Assembly: GCA_001931875.2 (NCBI GenBank)
Contig: MSJH02000259.1
Span: 1 to 17,066 of the forward strand
DNA: 17,066 nucleotides
Source: Byssochlamys sp. IMV 00236
Lineage: Eukaryota > Ascomycota > Eurotiomycetes > Eurotiales > Thermoascaceae
Reading direction: 5' to 3'
The first letter of the stretch is position 1. The number at the start of each line of letters is the position of its first letter. Shown in pieces: positions 1 through 9,660 of this stretch. The notes under the pieces were generated by a model. That model saw nothing but the letters and a program-made list of their open reading frames with translations, ran no database searches and was not told where the DNA came from. Both the position numbers and the translations under genes were made by a program.

Positions 1-180
1 ACATCCGAAGTCCGACTGAAGTCAACTGAAATTGGGTTAGGCACGTCAAGCAATAAAGATTAATAAAAACAACAGCGACAGAAATAGATATTTTCCTATT
101 TTGTATTGCTGTTGTAACTGATATGTTACTGCTAATACATAACCAAAGAGATAAAAGTTGATATTTCGTATTGTTTATAG

Positions 181-338
181 CAGGAGATAATGATGACGCC
201 AAAGACATTTTAAATTTCAATATGTGTATGTATATTGTCGAAGAAATGAAGAAGAAGAAAAGTACAATTTGAAATTCTTGATCTTGAAGTTGCTAAAATA
301 GTAGAAACAGGTAAAGCAATGTTTTCAGTAAGTACATT
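181..338 (+). pseudogene. Possible decayed coding fragment, unrecognised
   Basis: A short open stretch begins at 183 (GDNDDAKDILNF...) and stops at 270-272. An overlapping frame shifted relative to it (FEILDLEVAKIVETGKAMFS, 268-327) runs directly into a good 5' splice-site sequence, GTAAGT, at 328. Acidic and basic residues in both frames and the donor at the end look like an old exon broken by a frameshift. I do not recognise a family. It could also be chance in AT-rich DNA. Confidence 0.2.
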
Positions 339-561
339 GACATAATCGTGTCCCTATTTACTTGTGCATATACTTTACCTTCTTAGTGTACAGTTCAACT
401 TTATTAACATCCAACTTATCAGTACGCTTGTTCTATAATGTATCTAGCGCTACATTTTTTTTTGCCTTATTGAAAATAAAAATAGCAACGAGCTTTAGAT
501 ATATATAATGTAGTCGGACTGCAGATGCATCATTAGTGTCCTTTGGTTCGCATTTTTTGTA

Positions 562-1138
562 TTATTTGTATACTCCGCGTTTTGTGCTTAAAATTATATG
601 TTTTGAAGCCAAGCATTGGTGGAAGAAACTTTCAGCAAATCCTCTCATTATGAATGGCATCTTTACAGCTTTTGCCTTTACATTGAGCCCTTCGATCAAG
701 CGACACCCCTCATAAGGATTAAATGGGTGAACCAGACATAGAAAAGCCTTTTTGATTGAATATCTAAAAAAAGGCTCTCTCTTTATCAAATACAATTATT
801 TAATACTAATACTGTTTTGGATGAGTTCAGTGGTAGATATTTTGGGACCTTAAATACACGCCAACTCCTATAAAAGCATCACTGTTACTTGTTTTTGCCA
901 ACCTAATAAAGCACAGATATGAGTCATAAGTAGTAGGGAGAAAAGGGTGCCATGTTACGACAGAAACAAGAAGGTTGAAGAAAATAAACCCTGTGTGATA
1001 TTCAATGGGCACAGACATGGTGTAACAAGAGCTATTTGAAAAGATCGTTTGCTTATTATGGCAATAGAAGCTTACGAAACAAGCCATTGTAACCCTGCAC
1101 TTTTTGAAAAACCTTAATGATATTCGCATCAATAGCAT
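562..1138 (-). other. Unrecognised open frames, probably relic sequence
   Basis: Two minus-strand open frames lie here: 1138-827 (103 codons, ATG start) and 798-562 (stop to stop; its first ATG is internal, at the MPFIMRGFAES segment). Neither has a domain I recognise. The second contains HPFNPYEGC and LIEGLNVKAKAVK, which read like real protein rather than random AT-rich translation, so this may be an eroded gene or transposon piece. No convincing splice junction joins the two frames. The rest of 1-1450 shows nothing I can call. Confidence 0.15.
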
Positions 1139-1288
1139 TTACACTCTGGAAATACGATATGAATCCAGTAAAAGGCATGATTAAACTAATAAATAACAAA
1201 GAGAGCGCACCTTGTTATCGCCATATAAAACCAAAGGTTCTTTTCCTTTTATCCACTATAATTTTTCTGTCTGTCTCTTAATCCTCTC

Positions 1289-1311
1289 TTTTTTTTTTTT
1301 TTTTTTTTTTT
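1289..1311. repeat. Poly-T homopolymer (about 23 nt)
   Basis: An uninterrupted run of T lies about 240 nt upstream of the first gene, preceded by a CT-rich stretch. Such tracts are common nucleosome-poor promoter elements in fungi; whether it acts that way here is not shown. Confidence 0.8.
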
Positions 1312-1459
1312 CCAGATTGCAGCAAGTTCAAATAGTCAATTGAAGCTTATCACGCTTGTACTTTTGACGGAGCAAAATAAGCTATGAAGTGTACAACCTT
1401 GTTAGAATCGAACCATTATTGATGGTTACATTTATGAGCCTACGTTCTACTTTTAGTAA

Positions 1460-1493
1460 CCAATAAATCAATACTAAAAATCTGTATAAAAAG
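1460..1493 (+). promoter_or_regulatory. CCAAT and TATA elements of the pathogen-related-like gene
   Basis: CCAAT is at 1460-1464 and a strong TATA box (TATAAAAAG) at 1485-1493, about 62-70 nt before the ATG at 1555. A pyrimidine-rich CCCTCCTTTCCTTTACTC stretch at about 1528-1545 lies between them, as expected for a transcription start and leader. This supports the ATG at 1555 rather than an upstream start. Confidence 0.6.
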
Positions 1494-1554
1494 AGGACCA
1501 TTGAAATTATATTTTATTTTTCGCCACCCTCCTTTCCTTTACTCTTACATTAAC

Positions 1555-2541
1555 ATGACGCTTCCTGACTTTATGACCGATCCTAATGCTGTCCTCAAGG
1601 ACAAGGATCATCAATGGAGATATGGTCGTGTACCTGATTACAATAAAGTAAACAAGGCATTTGAAGAAGGTAACAATAATAGATATACATCCTGTTGGGT
1701 CAATCTATTCATGTTTAATAGAAAAAACCATGAACCATGCTGAAGGATCCCTTGAGTGGCTTGTTTCTAACTTGGTCAAGGTAATTAAGGAAAACAATTT
1801 CTAATAATAGGTTGTCTTATTCTCTTTGCATAGAATTGGGAAAAGGAAATGTCTTACAAGCTCAATGCTGATGAAATGCGTACTATTGACCGTAGTAAAT
1901 ACAGATTTTCTGTCAATGGACAAAAGTGGCAAACTATTGATGAAATGCTTGAGGTATTATTTAAGATAGTCTAGTAAACAATTTATATAAATGTATAAAA
2001 ATATTCATAGATCGGTACTTACAACGCGCTCATCGGTGATTCTGAACTTTATAAAGCCAGTGAAATGGACTTTGCCGAGTCTCACAAACTCTTCAAGCGC
2101 GCTCTTCGTACCTTCTCTTGGGAAGTATTACAGGTTTATAGCGGTCCTCCAGTAGTTGCGTTCAAGTGGCGGTAAGCAAGATTAACTTTATTATATTCAT
2201 TCATTGACTCCTTTTCTTTTTTTTTAGCCACTGGGGAACAATGACTGGTGATTTATCTGTAAAGATTGGCAACGGTAAGAAACTCGAGGCACCTGCTTCC
2301 AACGAAGTCGTGGAAGCTGTTGGTGTTACTGTTGCAAAAGTAAATGACAAATTTGAAATTGAAGAGGTATGAATATTAATCTGTAATACATTCTATAATC
2401 TAATCATACTTGATTCAGCTCGAGACCTTTTACGACGCTAGCATCTTGATGAAGCAATTGGCCAAGAATAGAGCTGATAAGGAGCAATCTGACAGTGGTG
2501 CAACTGAGTGCCCTTTCATGTCTTTAAATAAATTAAGTTGA
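1555..2541 (+). CDS. Pathogen-related (PRP-like), SnoaL/NTF2-fold protein
   Basis: Six exons, 1555-1669, 1722-1780, 1834-1953, 2011-2171, 2228-2366 and 2419-2541, join in frame across five GT-AG introns of 52-57 nt and give 238 residues. The protein reads like the plant 'pathogen-related protein' family, which is about the same length: W21-R-Y-G then PDYNKVNKAFEEEK near residues 27-40, the HAEGSLEWLV segment near 44-53, FKWRHWG at 149-155, and a C-terminal Cys-Pro-Phe-Met at 229-232. These proteins are placed in the SnoaL-like/NTF2-like fold, a small alpha+beta cone that usually binds a hydrophobic ligand. Barley members are induced by pathogens, but no biochemical activity is known, so the name says nothing firm about the role here. 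No signal peptide or membrane segment is seen, so it is probably cytosolic. The start at 1555 follows the TATA box and is the first residue of the conserved region's reading frame; a TTG upstream in frame is not a credible start. Confidence 0.87.
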
Positions 2542-2586
2542 GTGCATTTTCCTGGTGAAAGTGTTCTCTATTGTATGACCAAATAT

Positions 2587-2592
2587 AATAAA
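2587..2592 (+). terminator. AATAAA polyadenylation signal
   Basis: AATAAA lies 46 nt after the stop codon of the pathogen-related-like gene, a normal distance for a short fungal 3' UTR. Confidence 0.5.
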
Positions 2593-2952
2593 GCGGAATT
2601 ATTATCCATATTCGAACAGTTCCATTTTTTTTTTTTTCTATTTTGATCGTATTCAGTAGATAATGCCTTGTTTATGAGTGTATTATTCTTAATAATACTT
2701 GTAATATAAAAGGGAGTATATGGTTGGAAAAGAGATTACCGGAGAAAATGTACCATTTGTGATACCTGTAGCCTAGCGTTGAGGATTTTTAACATAAACT
2801 ACACTTGAAAGATGAAGGTTTTAGGTTTCTATTTTTACGTATTTTACACAGCTTTGCGATAGCTTTAGTATACTCTCCCTTTTCCATTTTGTTGCAGAAA
2901 TCTTTCCAGGTTTCTCGCCTGCGCTGATGGATCATTCTGCGTGAGGCAAGAT
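2593..2952. other. Intergenic, no gene seen
   Basis: This 360-nt stretch has a 13-nt T run at 2625-2637 and AT-rich sequence. I see no open frame, RNA gene or repeat worth calling. It ends where similarity between the two transposon relics begins. Confidence 0.5.
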
Positions 2953-3581
2953 ACACTTTTTTCAGAAATTATTGGCACACTCTTTGCAAATAGATTTCTC
3001 ACTTTTTACTTGACTTTTATACATTCAAAGCGGAAATGAGCGTACGTTTTTTCTACGAAAATGGGAAAGGTAAAGTTGTAGATGAAAGTGGAAATGAGAA
3101 TTTTGAGATGGATATTGATACTGAAGCATATCCCATCGATTATATCACCAATTATGATGAGCGTTTGGACTGTAAACCCCCTGAAAAAATAAAAGGAAAA
3201 CCTCACAATGAAAAACGAAACCTACATGAGAAGCCCGATAAAAAAGATGAAAATAAAGTTCGTTCATACGGGAAACATGGTGATTCTGTCAAAGAACAAC
3301 TTTTTTTCTTAGTTTACGAGAAAGCTATGACTCCAGGGCAAGCAGCAAAGCAGCTGGGGGTCAATCGGCGTACGGCTTACAACTGGGTTAAAAAGGACCA
3401 GGAAAACCCATCAGATATCCTAGAGCTAAATAATGGAAAAAAAGTGAGCCGTCCTTCGATTTTGAACGAAGAGCATAAAAGGCACCTTATCAGCTTTTAT
3501 GATGACAACCCATCTGCTATAGTTGACCAAGCCATGGATAGTCTGACTAGTGAATTTGATCTGACAATGGATGTCGAATAA
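2953..3581 (+). mobile_element. Tc1/mariner-like transposon relic, copy 1
   Basis: The segment from about 2953 (ACACTTTTTTCAGAAATTAT) to about 3565 matches the reverse complement of 11450-10937 over both the non-coding leader and the coding part. The leader includes the shared block TTCTCACTTTTTACTTGAC, just before the ORF. Similarity between the copies stops shortly after the codons for LTSEF in both. No terminal inverted repeats or TA target duplication could be identified by eye. The element is truncated: there is a DNA-binding half but no DDE/D catalytic domain downstream in the same frame. Confidence 0.65.
3036..3581 (+). CDS. Transposase N-terminal (HTH) fragment, 181 residues
   Basis: An intact ORF from ATG 3036 to TAA 3581. 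Residues about 98-120 (TPGQAAKQLGVNRRTAYNWV) form a helix-turn-helix of the kind that starts Tc1/mariner and related transposases. A second likely helical DNA-binding block follows at about 139-174 (RPSILNEEHKRH onward), typical of the paired-like N-terminus. The first 80 residues are charged and probably flexible. Full-length transposases of this type continue with an RNase H-like DDE/D domain of about 200 residues; nothing like that follows in frame here, and the frame stops where similarity to the copy at 10937-11450 also ends. It is therefore either a remnant or, less likely, a retained DNA-binding protein. Whether it is expressed is unknown. Confidence 0.6.
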   Translation: MSVRFFYENGKGKVVDESGNENFEMDIDTEAYPIDYITNYDERLDCKPPEKIKGKPHNEKRNLHEKPDKKDENKVRSYGKHGDSVKEQLFFLVYEKAMTPGQAAKQLGVNRRTAYNWVKKDQENPSDILELNNGKKVSRPSILNEEHKRHLISFYDDNPSAIVDQAMDSLTSEFDLTMDVE

Positions 3582-3967
3582 GGAACCGTCGATCTGAGGG
3601 TAGGAGCACTGACGTTCAAATGGTTATTGTAACGGCACCCTAAGGTTGGACTCATATGTGATTGGACACATACAGAAGAATAAGATCCCGTGTAGTTCTC
3701 TGTTTCTTTGGTGCGGGTATCTCAACAATTTGGAAATACCACTGGTGTTGCGTGTTCGATGACACTCCGTGGTATACCACTGCAGTCGTCAACAGTTTCG
3801 ACTTGGAACATAGCGGATTCCTGTCGACGTTGCCTTTTGAACGGAAGATATCTTCCACTGTAGACACATAATATATTTTAAAAAAATGTTGAATAAAGTC
3901 CACACTTTCATACAAAAAAAAATATTAAAGTGTTTTTATTTATTCAATAAAAATGATAAAGGATATA
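3582..3967. other. Unassigned segment with hairpin/palindrome
   Basis: This stretch is richer in G+C and CpG than its flanks and holds overlapping open frames on both strands (3662-3871 plus, 3652-3915 minus), neither with a recognised domain. A perfect 12-bp palindrome, GTGGTATACCAC, is at 3769-3780. With ATACCAC at 3736-3742 it can form a stem with GTGGTAT (3769-3775), plus GTGT (3745-3748) against ACAC (3762-3765). It could be the decayed 3' part of the transposon relic or unrelated old coding DNA. The last 30 nt include the minus-strand polyadenylation signal of the next gene. Confidence 0.3.
3935..3944 (-). terminator. AATAAATAAA polyadenylation signal of the membrane-protein gene
   Basis: On the minus strand two overlapping AATAAA hexamers lie about 24 nt past the stop codon at 3968-3970. 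This gives the 804-residue gene a short 3' UTR. Confidence 0.5.
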
Positions 3968-6382
3968 CTATCTGCTTCCATTCAAATATCTGTCGCGTTC
4001 CATTTCAGCTGGTGTCATCATCTTTTCACTTGCCATCCATGGAATCACTCCGCGATTCTTTTTATCTTTTCTCATCGTACTAAAGAACCCTCTTTTATCT
4101 TCCACGATATCAGACTCCTTTTCTGTGTCCATAGTCTGGATGACAGAGAGTCGTGAAGCTCCATTCTTTTGTGCTCTTCCGTTCCATGTAGACGAGGGAT
4201 ACCCGCCGCTGATCCTGACAGCTGTTGTTACGCTCGTGCCTCCACTGCTTTGTCTACTGTGATCACGACTTTGTTCTGCATTCATTGAAGAAAAGCGATC
4301 AGCAAGGAAAGATGATTCATCACCAAATGAAGAAGCCAACACCTTGTTACTGCCATTCATGCCTATCGAGAGACGCTGTTGTTGATTCATTGGATTTTGA
4401 CGTATCTGGATGTGATCCATCTCATCGTCTGGAATGACCGTGCGTACAGTAGAAGACGAGAAAGACACGACAGGATCAGGTGCCTGGAGTGGTTCATCTT
4501 GTGGGCGACTGGTAGATGAGGATCGCTTTGCTTGTTGTGCCAATAGTGACTTTGTTAAAAGCGTTTGTCGAGGAGAGATGAACTTGTTTGCTCCTAATTG
4601 TTGTATATAAGCCACATCTGTCTCATGATCTGTATTGCTCACTTGTGTTGAATGAATCGTTTCTTTATGGTACGATACCCCCTGTGCTGCAGGTTCTACT
4701 CCTTGCTTTGATGAAAACGATCTGGATTGCTTCAGGATAATATCGTCTGCTTCTACCTTTTGCGATGATTCATCTATACTATGCCTTGTGTTGGTTAAAC
4801 GTGATTTCGAGGGTGACTCAGGGACAAGCCTGTGTGAATAACTCTTTCTTCTACTGTTCTGACTTTCGACAGGTGCGATTGGCTGTTGTGATAAACCATG
4901 CTCAACATCGATTTCCATCTTTTGACTATCACTTGGTGATACTTTATTGATGTTGGTCAGGGATGAAGATTGATCAAACAAGCCTCTGATTGATTTATTG
5001 ACACCTTGTGTGGCATTGGCCGTCAGTGTCTTTAATGTGTTTCTACCAAGAGTACCGCGCTTTGCAGAGTTGTTACGTGAGACGGCTCCATCTGATTTGC
5101 TTTTATCAGGCTCTGGCACAAAGAGAGCACCCGTGCCTTTCGATATAGTACCGTTAAGTGCAAATACTGAATCGTTGAGAGAGGCTCTATACTGGCTGAC
5201 GGATAACGATGATTCAGAATTTTTCATGCCATTCGTACGAATTTCAGGAACACCATTGCTACTCTCGCCACCTTCCCACCATTTTGAGATATCGAGGGCA
5301 TTAGCCACTGGCTTCCGATCATTTTTGCTAAGGGTGCCTGGTAAAGGATCGGATTCAGGCGGAAGGTCTTCACCTTGGAACAAACTATTTTGGCGCATAA
5401 AACGCCTTACTGATCCTGAGCTAATTGTCACATGCTCATTAGCGTCAGGAGAGCGAATGGATCGAACAGTTGCATATTTAGACGTCTCTTGCTTGGGAGG
5501 AGTTACTACATCATCAGGTAAATCAGGATGTATGACCATAGAGCGGGACTTCGCCTTTTTTGAAGCACTACGTATGACGCGCTTTGCTGCCGCTGTCGGT
5601 TCTTCATCCTGTTGGACGTCCTCTATCTGTGGGATCTTGCTGGCCTTAGGCATCCCTATTTGCGTTCTTTCATTGTTGACTGCGACGATGGACTGACGTG
5701 AGTATTCTTTTGTTCCATCCGTAAACATTTTTTGAGCAGGCACTGCTTTTATACCGCTGGCACTAGTTGGCTTTCGGATGGATTGATAAAGTGACCTTCT
5801 GATAGTAGATGCCTTTCGTTGGATGTTTGAAGCCGCATTAGAGATTGAGTCTAGGTCGATCGATATGAAGACACTGTGCATGCTCTGACGTTTCATGCCA
5901 TCTGTCTTACCGTGTACATACAAATCATATAGATCACAGTTAGAGCCATCGAGTTCCATTTTGTCTGCAAAGAATGAGGTAGAAGGGGGAGGGAGTGGCA
6001 ATGAGATCTTGATCTCCTGAAGTGGTTCAGGAGGGCCGTCTTCTAGTTCTTCTTCTTGTGGCTCTGGTCTTGCTAAAGTGGCGGAGTTTGTTGGTTGCAT
6101 AGGTGATGATGATCTCGTCGGTTTCTCGGTATCATGAGTATCTATTTTTGCCAACTGTTTTGACTGCTGCTTTTGCTGATGTGCTGTCACCAGTGTCTCC
6201 AATGATTCCACAGATGGTTTTTTATTAAAGTTTCTATTTGACATACGGCTCCTTCTGATGAATCGTCGAACGAAAATAGTGATGAATACAATCAACATAA
6301 TGGCAAGTATGGAAATGACGACTACTGTCCATACAGGTGCTGCAGATACAATGGCTCCATTGAATTGTCCTTGAGGGTCCAT
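3968..6382 (-). CDS. Uncharacterised single-pass membrane protein, 804 residues
   Basis: One uninterrupted frame from ATG 6382 to TAG 3968, with an in-frame TAA 12 nt upstream of the ATG that fixes the start unless there is an unseen 5' exon. Residues 1-16 are short and uncharged apart from one Asp. Residues about 17-38 (VWTVVVISILAIMLIVFITI, then FV) form one membrane helix, followed at once by RRFIRRSR. By the positive-inside rule the large C-terminal part should face the cytosol, making this a reverse signal-anchor protein. The rest is rich in Ser, Asn, Gln and charged residues and looks disordered, with many basophilic kinase-like sites (RRSLYQS, RKASTIRRS, RRFMRQNS). The last 40 residues (about GVIPWMASEKMMTPAEMERD) look more ordered and may be a conserved motif. 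No enzyme domain is visible. I do not recognise the family; a membrane-anchored scaffold or signalling adaptor is only a guess. Confidence 0.75.
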   Translation of the reverse strand: MDPQGQFNGAIVSAAPVWTVVVISILAIMLIVFITIFVRRFIRRSRMSNRNFNKKPSVESLETLVTAHQQKQQSKQLAKIDTHDTEKPTRSSSPMQPTNSATLARPEPQEEELEDGPPEPLQEIKISLPLPPPSTSFFADKMELDGSNCDLYDLYVHGKTDGMKRQSMHSVFISIDLDSISNAASNIQRKASTIRRSLYQSIRKPTSASGIKAVPAQKMFTDGTKEYSRQSIVAVNNERTQIGMPKASKIPQIEDVQQDEEPTAAAKRVIRSASKKAKSRSMVIHPDLPDDVVTPPKQETSKYATVRSIRSPDANEHVTISSGSVRRFMRQNSLFQGEDLPPESDPLPGTLSKNDRKPVANALDISKWWEGGESSNGVPEIRTNGMKNSESSLSVSQYRASLNDSVFALNGTISKGTGALFVPEPDKSKSDGAVSRNNSAKRGTLGRNTLKTLTANATQGVNKSIRGLFDQSSSLTNINKVSPSDSQKMEIDVEHGLSQQPIAPVESQNSRRKSYSHRLVPESPSKSRLTNTRHSIDESSQKVEADDIILKQSRSFSSKQGVEPAAQGVSYHKETIHSTQVSNTDHETDVAYIQQLGANKFISPRQTLLTKSLLAQQAKRSSSTSRPQDEPLQAPDPVVSFSSSTVRTVIPDDEMDHIQIRQNPMNQQQRLSIGMNGSNKVLASSFGDESSFLADRFSSMNAEQSRDHSRQSSGGTSVTTAVRISGGYPSSTWNGRAQKNGASRLSVIQTMDTEKESDIVEDKRGFFSTMRKDKKNRGVIPWMASEKMMTPAEMERDRYLNGSR

Positions 6383-6943
6383 GGGCTTGAATGGTTATAT
6401 TAAATGAAACAGGATATGGATTATAAAGTGTAGCTTACTTTTAATAAGAATTAGGTAAAGATTAATAAGGATAAAAGGGAAAAAAAAAAAGAGAGTTACG
6501 GAAATAAAAAGCAAGTGATAGATGAGCCTCAAGACTATTCATCACGCGGGCTGTTTACAAACTATAAGCTAAAGGGGAGTAAATAGGAGATTATCCTAGG
6601 AGATCGAGGAGTACGGGGGATGATGGGCGGAAATAAGGGAGAACTTTTTTTTTATTGTAAAGAAGTAGTTAAGCTTAAAATAAGGAGAGGAGCAATTATA
6701 AATATACCCATCTTACTCACTTGCTCTCTCTCTCTCTTTTTCTTATTTTACGAATTCAATTTATGCAATTCATTACTTGATACAACAGTCAAGTTTAATT
6801 GTTTTTGCCAATTGTTGTAATGCGGCATTTGAAATAAGAAGATCAGGGCGTCAGTTTGTTAATAATGAAAATGTATGCAAGACCGGTTACATTAGGTTAC
6901 ATTGCTGTTGAAGCAAGGTTACTTAAAAATATAAAAGAAAACA
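6383..6943. other. Intergenic: promoter of membrane-protein gene and NOP4 3' region
   Basis: About 560 nt between two minus-strand genes. It holds A/G-rich and CT-rich tracts (an A run near 6481-6491, CTCTCTCTCTCT near 6723-6735) and a weak minus-strand TATA-like sequence near 6420. The short plus-strand frames here have no recognisable content and I do not call them genes. Confidence 0.4.
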
Positions 6944-6949
6944 TTTATT
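6944..6949 (-). terminator. AATAAA overlapping the NOP4 stop codon
   Basis: On the minus strand AATAAA spans 6949-6944 and contains the TAA stop (6947-6945). If it is the working signal, the 3' UTR would be only some tens of nucleotides long. A further downstream signal cannot be excluded. Confidence 0.35.
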
Positions 6950-9187
6950 TTCTCTTTTTAAAAGCCTTTTTAGGTTTATGCTTGCCGGCTATACTCTTTT
7001 CCTCTTCTCTGGGTCTCTTCTTGCCAATCATAGGCTCATCTTTAGTCATACCTTGTGGTCTTTTACCTCTTCTCTCTACCACATCTTTGTTCTCCAGTGA
7101 AAATTCAACAATAAGTCTCTTTCCTTTAAAAACATCTGGATTGTTATTCAGGTATCTTAGAGAAGCAAGTGCGTGTGCATGTGTCGTAAATTCCAAAAAG
7201 CCATAACCTTTTGAACGAAGCTTGTTTGTTGTAGTGTCTATTCTATCTTTACTTCGGACAATCTTTGCTTGTTTAACACGAGGCAGGTATTGCCATCCTT
7301 CTTGTTTTTCTTCTTTTGAGAGATCTTCGCGAAGGCCAGCCTTTACTTCATTCTTAAACTTTTGAACACTGCTGACACCAAGTGCCTTGAGGTCCTTGTC
7401 ATCCACCTTTATAGGTAAGTTACGAATCGAAAGACGAGTCTTGGATATATACAAAGATGGATTATTACTGACAAGCTTCTTTCTGCTAGAGAAAGACATT
7501 TGACGTTTTGTTAATTCTGATGGTGTTAATGTTTCAGCAGCAGGTGTTCCAGGGAAGATGACACCTTCACGCATGAGATACAGATTACGTTTATCTTCCT
7601 TTCTTTTTTGTGATAAATTGTCGTCCTTGATCTGCTTGGCTTGTTCACGATCCACGGCTAACGTAACATCTAACACTCGTCCATGGAGTGTGAACTTGGC
7701 ACCATCGCCTGATGTTGACTCGGGTGTGATGATACTCTTGAACATCAGTCCCTTCTTCTTCTTTTCACGCTTAGAGAGTAAATCCTTCATTGCTTCTGCA
7801 TCATTTGTTTCATCCTTTTGAGACAAATTACGAAGAGCTTGTGCTGCCTCTAAACATTTATCAGCATCTTCTTTCTTTTTCATACAAACAAAGCCTGTTC
7901 CACGCGATAACTTAGTTTCTGGGTCTCTTGTAATTTTGGCGTACACAACTGGTCCCCAGTTTTCTTGAAACCTAGTGAGAGGTGATTAATTTCTTGTTAA
8001 ATAAAGAGCTACGATGAACTTACAATTGCTTCAAATCTTCTTCGGTTGACTCAAACAAGAGATTACGAATGAACAATGTTCGGCCTTCAGCAGGAGTTGG
8101 GCCCTTAGGCTTACTTGACTTCTTTGTTTCTTTTTTAGTCTTTGTTTTTCCTTCTTCATCTGAGCTGTCATCATCTTCTTCTTCACTTTCATCTTCGTCA
8201 TTCTCACTGTCCTCGGTGTCGGCCTCGCCTTCTTCTTCACTTTCAGCGTCCATTTCTTCGTCTTGATCAACTTCTTCATCGCTTTCTTCATCAGAGTCGC
8301 TTTCATCTTCATCTTCGTTATCTTCCATTTCTGCGTCACTCTCTTCGCCGCTTTGATCTTCACTTTCATCATCTTTATCTTGCTCTTCCATCTTCACATC
8401 CTTATCAACTGACTGCTCTGTCTCAGTCTGTTTTGCTTCGCTTTCTTCGTACATGCGCTTAGGAAGAGACCAATCGACAGCAATTGTTCTACCATGATGT
8501 TGAGTTGCATTTAATGCATCCATAGCCTACACATACACAAAGTTAGACTATGTTTCTTCTTTTATAGGACTAACCTACCGCTTTGGCTTCATCTATTTTT
8601 TCAAACTGTACAAAGGCAAATCCACGAAGGGGACCTCCTTCCCATTTACGAGGAAGCTTGACATCATGTACATTACCATGCGCACTGAACAATTTCTTTA
8701 AATCAGCTTCTCTATATTTCCAGGGCAAATTACGAACGATCAAACGGGCATTGACGTCAAATTGAGTATCCTGAGCTGGCGTGGCTTTCTTCTTTTGTTC
8801 AGGAACCTCTTCTTTTTTCTTTGCTTCTTCATGAGCAGCAGTCTCTGACTTACGTTTGGCAAACTCGACTCTTAACTTTCTTCCTTTAAATTTCGTATTG
8901 TTCAGTTTTGTGATTGCTGTCTGAGCGTCTTCTTCCATCGCATAGTGAACATAACCAAATCCTTTGTTTTTCACCGGTTTCTTCTCTTCTTCCTTTTGCT
9001 GTTCATCTTCTTTACGTTCTGTAACAACAAACGCCTTTCGAACAGGACCAATCTCGCCAAACAATTGTTCCAGATCTTCGTTTGTAGCATCATAAGGAAG
9101 TCCTCTTACAAATAATGTCAGCTTCGCATGAGATTCTACTTGTGCCTTGGTTTCTACAGTGTTTTCAACTTTCTCTTCGTCAGCCAT
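6945..9187 (-). CDS. NOP4: Nop4/RBM28-like nucleolar RNA-binding protein
   Basis: Three exons on the minus strand, 9187-8579, 8526-8024 and 7971-6945, joined across two 52-nt GT-AG introns, give 712 residues (yeast Nop4 is 685). It has four RRMs. RRM1 has RNP2 LFVRGL at 25-30 and RNP1 KGFGYVHY at 75-82. RRM2 has LIVRNL at 149-154 and RGFAFVQF at 188-195. RRM3 has LFIRNL at 354-359, and its second half is interrupted by an insertion. RRM4 has LSIRNL at 551-556 and KGYGFLEF at 625-632. Between RRM2 and RRM3 lies a long Asp/Glu/Ser tract (about 232-345), and the C-terminus is Lys/Arg-rich, as in this family. Nop4 acts in the nucleolus in early 60S subunit assembly and 27S pre-rRNA processing. 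The ATG at 9187 (MADEEK) has A at -3 and G at +4; the only in-frame upstream start is a TTG. Both introns interrupt RRM coding sequence, at junctions that restore conserved residues. Confidence 0.95.
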
Positions 9188-9660
9188 TGTTTGAGGTTCC
9201 TGCTCGTTGATCAAAAAGTAAATGAAAAAAGATTGAGATCTTGTGGTGAATTGGTAGGTGTGGCTTGATAGAGATAACCGGTCACAAAGATTGCCTAAAA
9301 AATCAACTCCGTTTCATGCAGGCACTCTAATGAGCTTTATCATTGTGGTGAACACTACATGCACCAGGAAATGCACCAGAAAATAGGCTAATGCTACGAG
9401 CGCTTAATTAGGAAGCTACCTATATTGTCACTATACAACTTCGCACTATCAATACCTAACCTAAGGCTGTCTAGTTCACCCTTCCTAATATAAAATGTGA
9501 ATTTATCATAATTACATGTGTTCTTACTTTTTTGTTAATAGCACCTGCAACATAAATAAATAAGTAATAACAACTTTTTTAGATCGACAAAAAAGGTGGT
9601 ACAATAACCAAATAGCTTTCCGTACAGAACTATTTTTGTGCGAGAACTAATCCCTCCTTT
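9188..9660. other. Intergenic upstream of NOP4, with a small tandem repeat
   Basis: This should include the NOP4 promoter on the minus strand, but no clear TATA or CCAAT stands out. A 12-nt unit is repeated twice in tandem at 9359-9382 (ATGCACCAGGAA, ATGCACCAGAAA). No gene or RNA is seen. Confidence 0.4.

Noticed and set aside
9..520. AGTCCGACT at 9-17 and its inverse AGTCGGACT at 512-520, as possible terminal repeats of a small element
   Set aside because: Only nine bases match, the flanks do not, and no target-site duplication is seen; chance is the simpler explanation.
1404..1414. Minus-strand GGTTCGATTCT, like a tRNA B box
   Set aside because: The T-stem does not pair at its outer two positions, no proper A box lies at the right spacing, and no cloverleaf could be drawn.
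4998..5696. A 232-codon plus-strand open frame inside the membrane-protein gene
   Set aside because: It is antisense to a long Ser-rich coding region, whose codon bias keeps the opposite strand open. It has no recognisable domain, and the minus-strand frame is far longer with a membrane segment and a supported start.
8031..8462. Several open frames on both strands over the NOP4 acidic tract, rich in Lys, Ser, Leu or His
   Set aside because: They are shadows of GAA/GAT/TCT repeats coding the Asp/Glu/Ser linker between RRM2 and RRM3 of NOP4.
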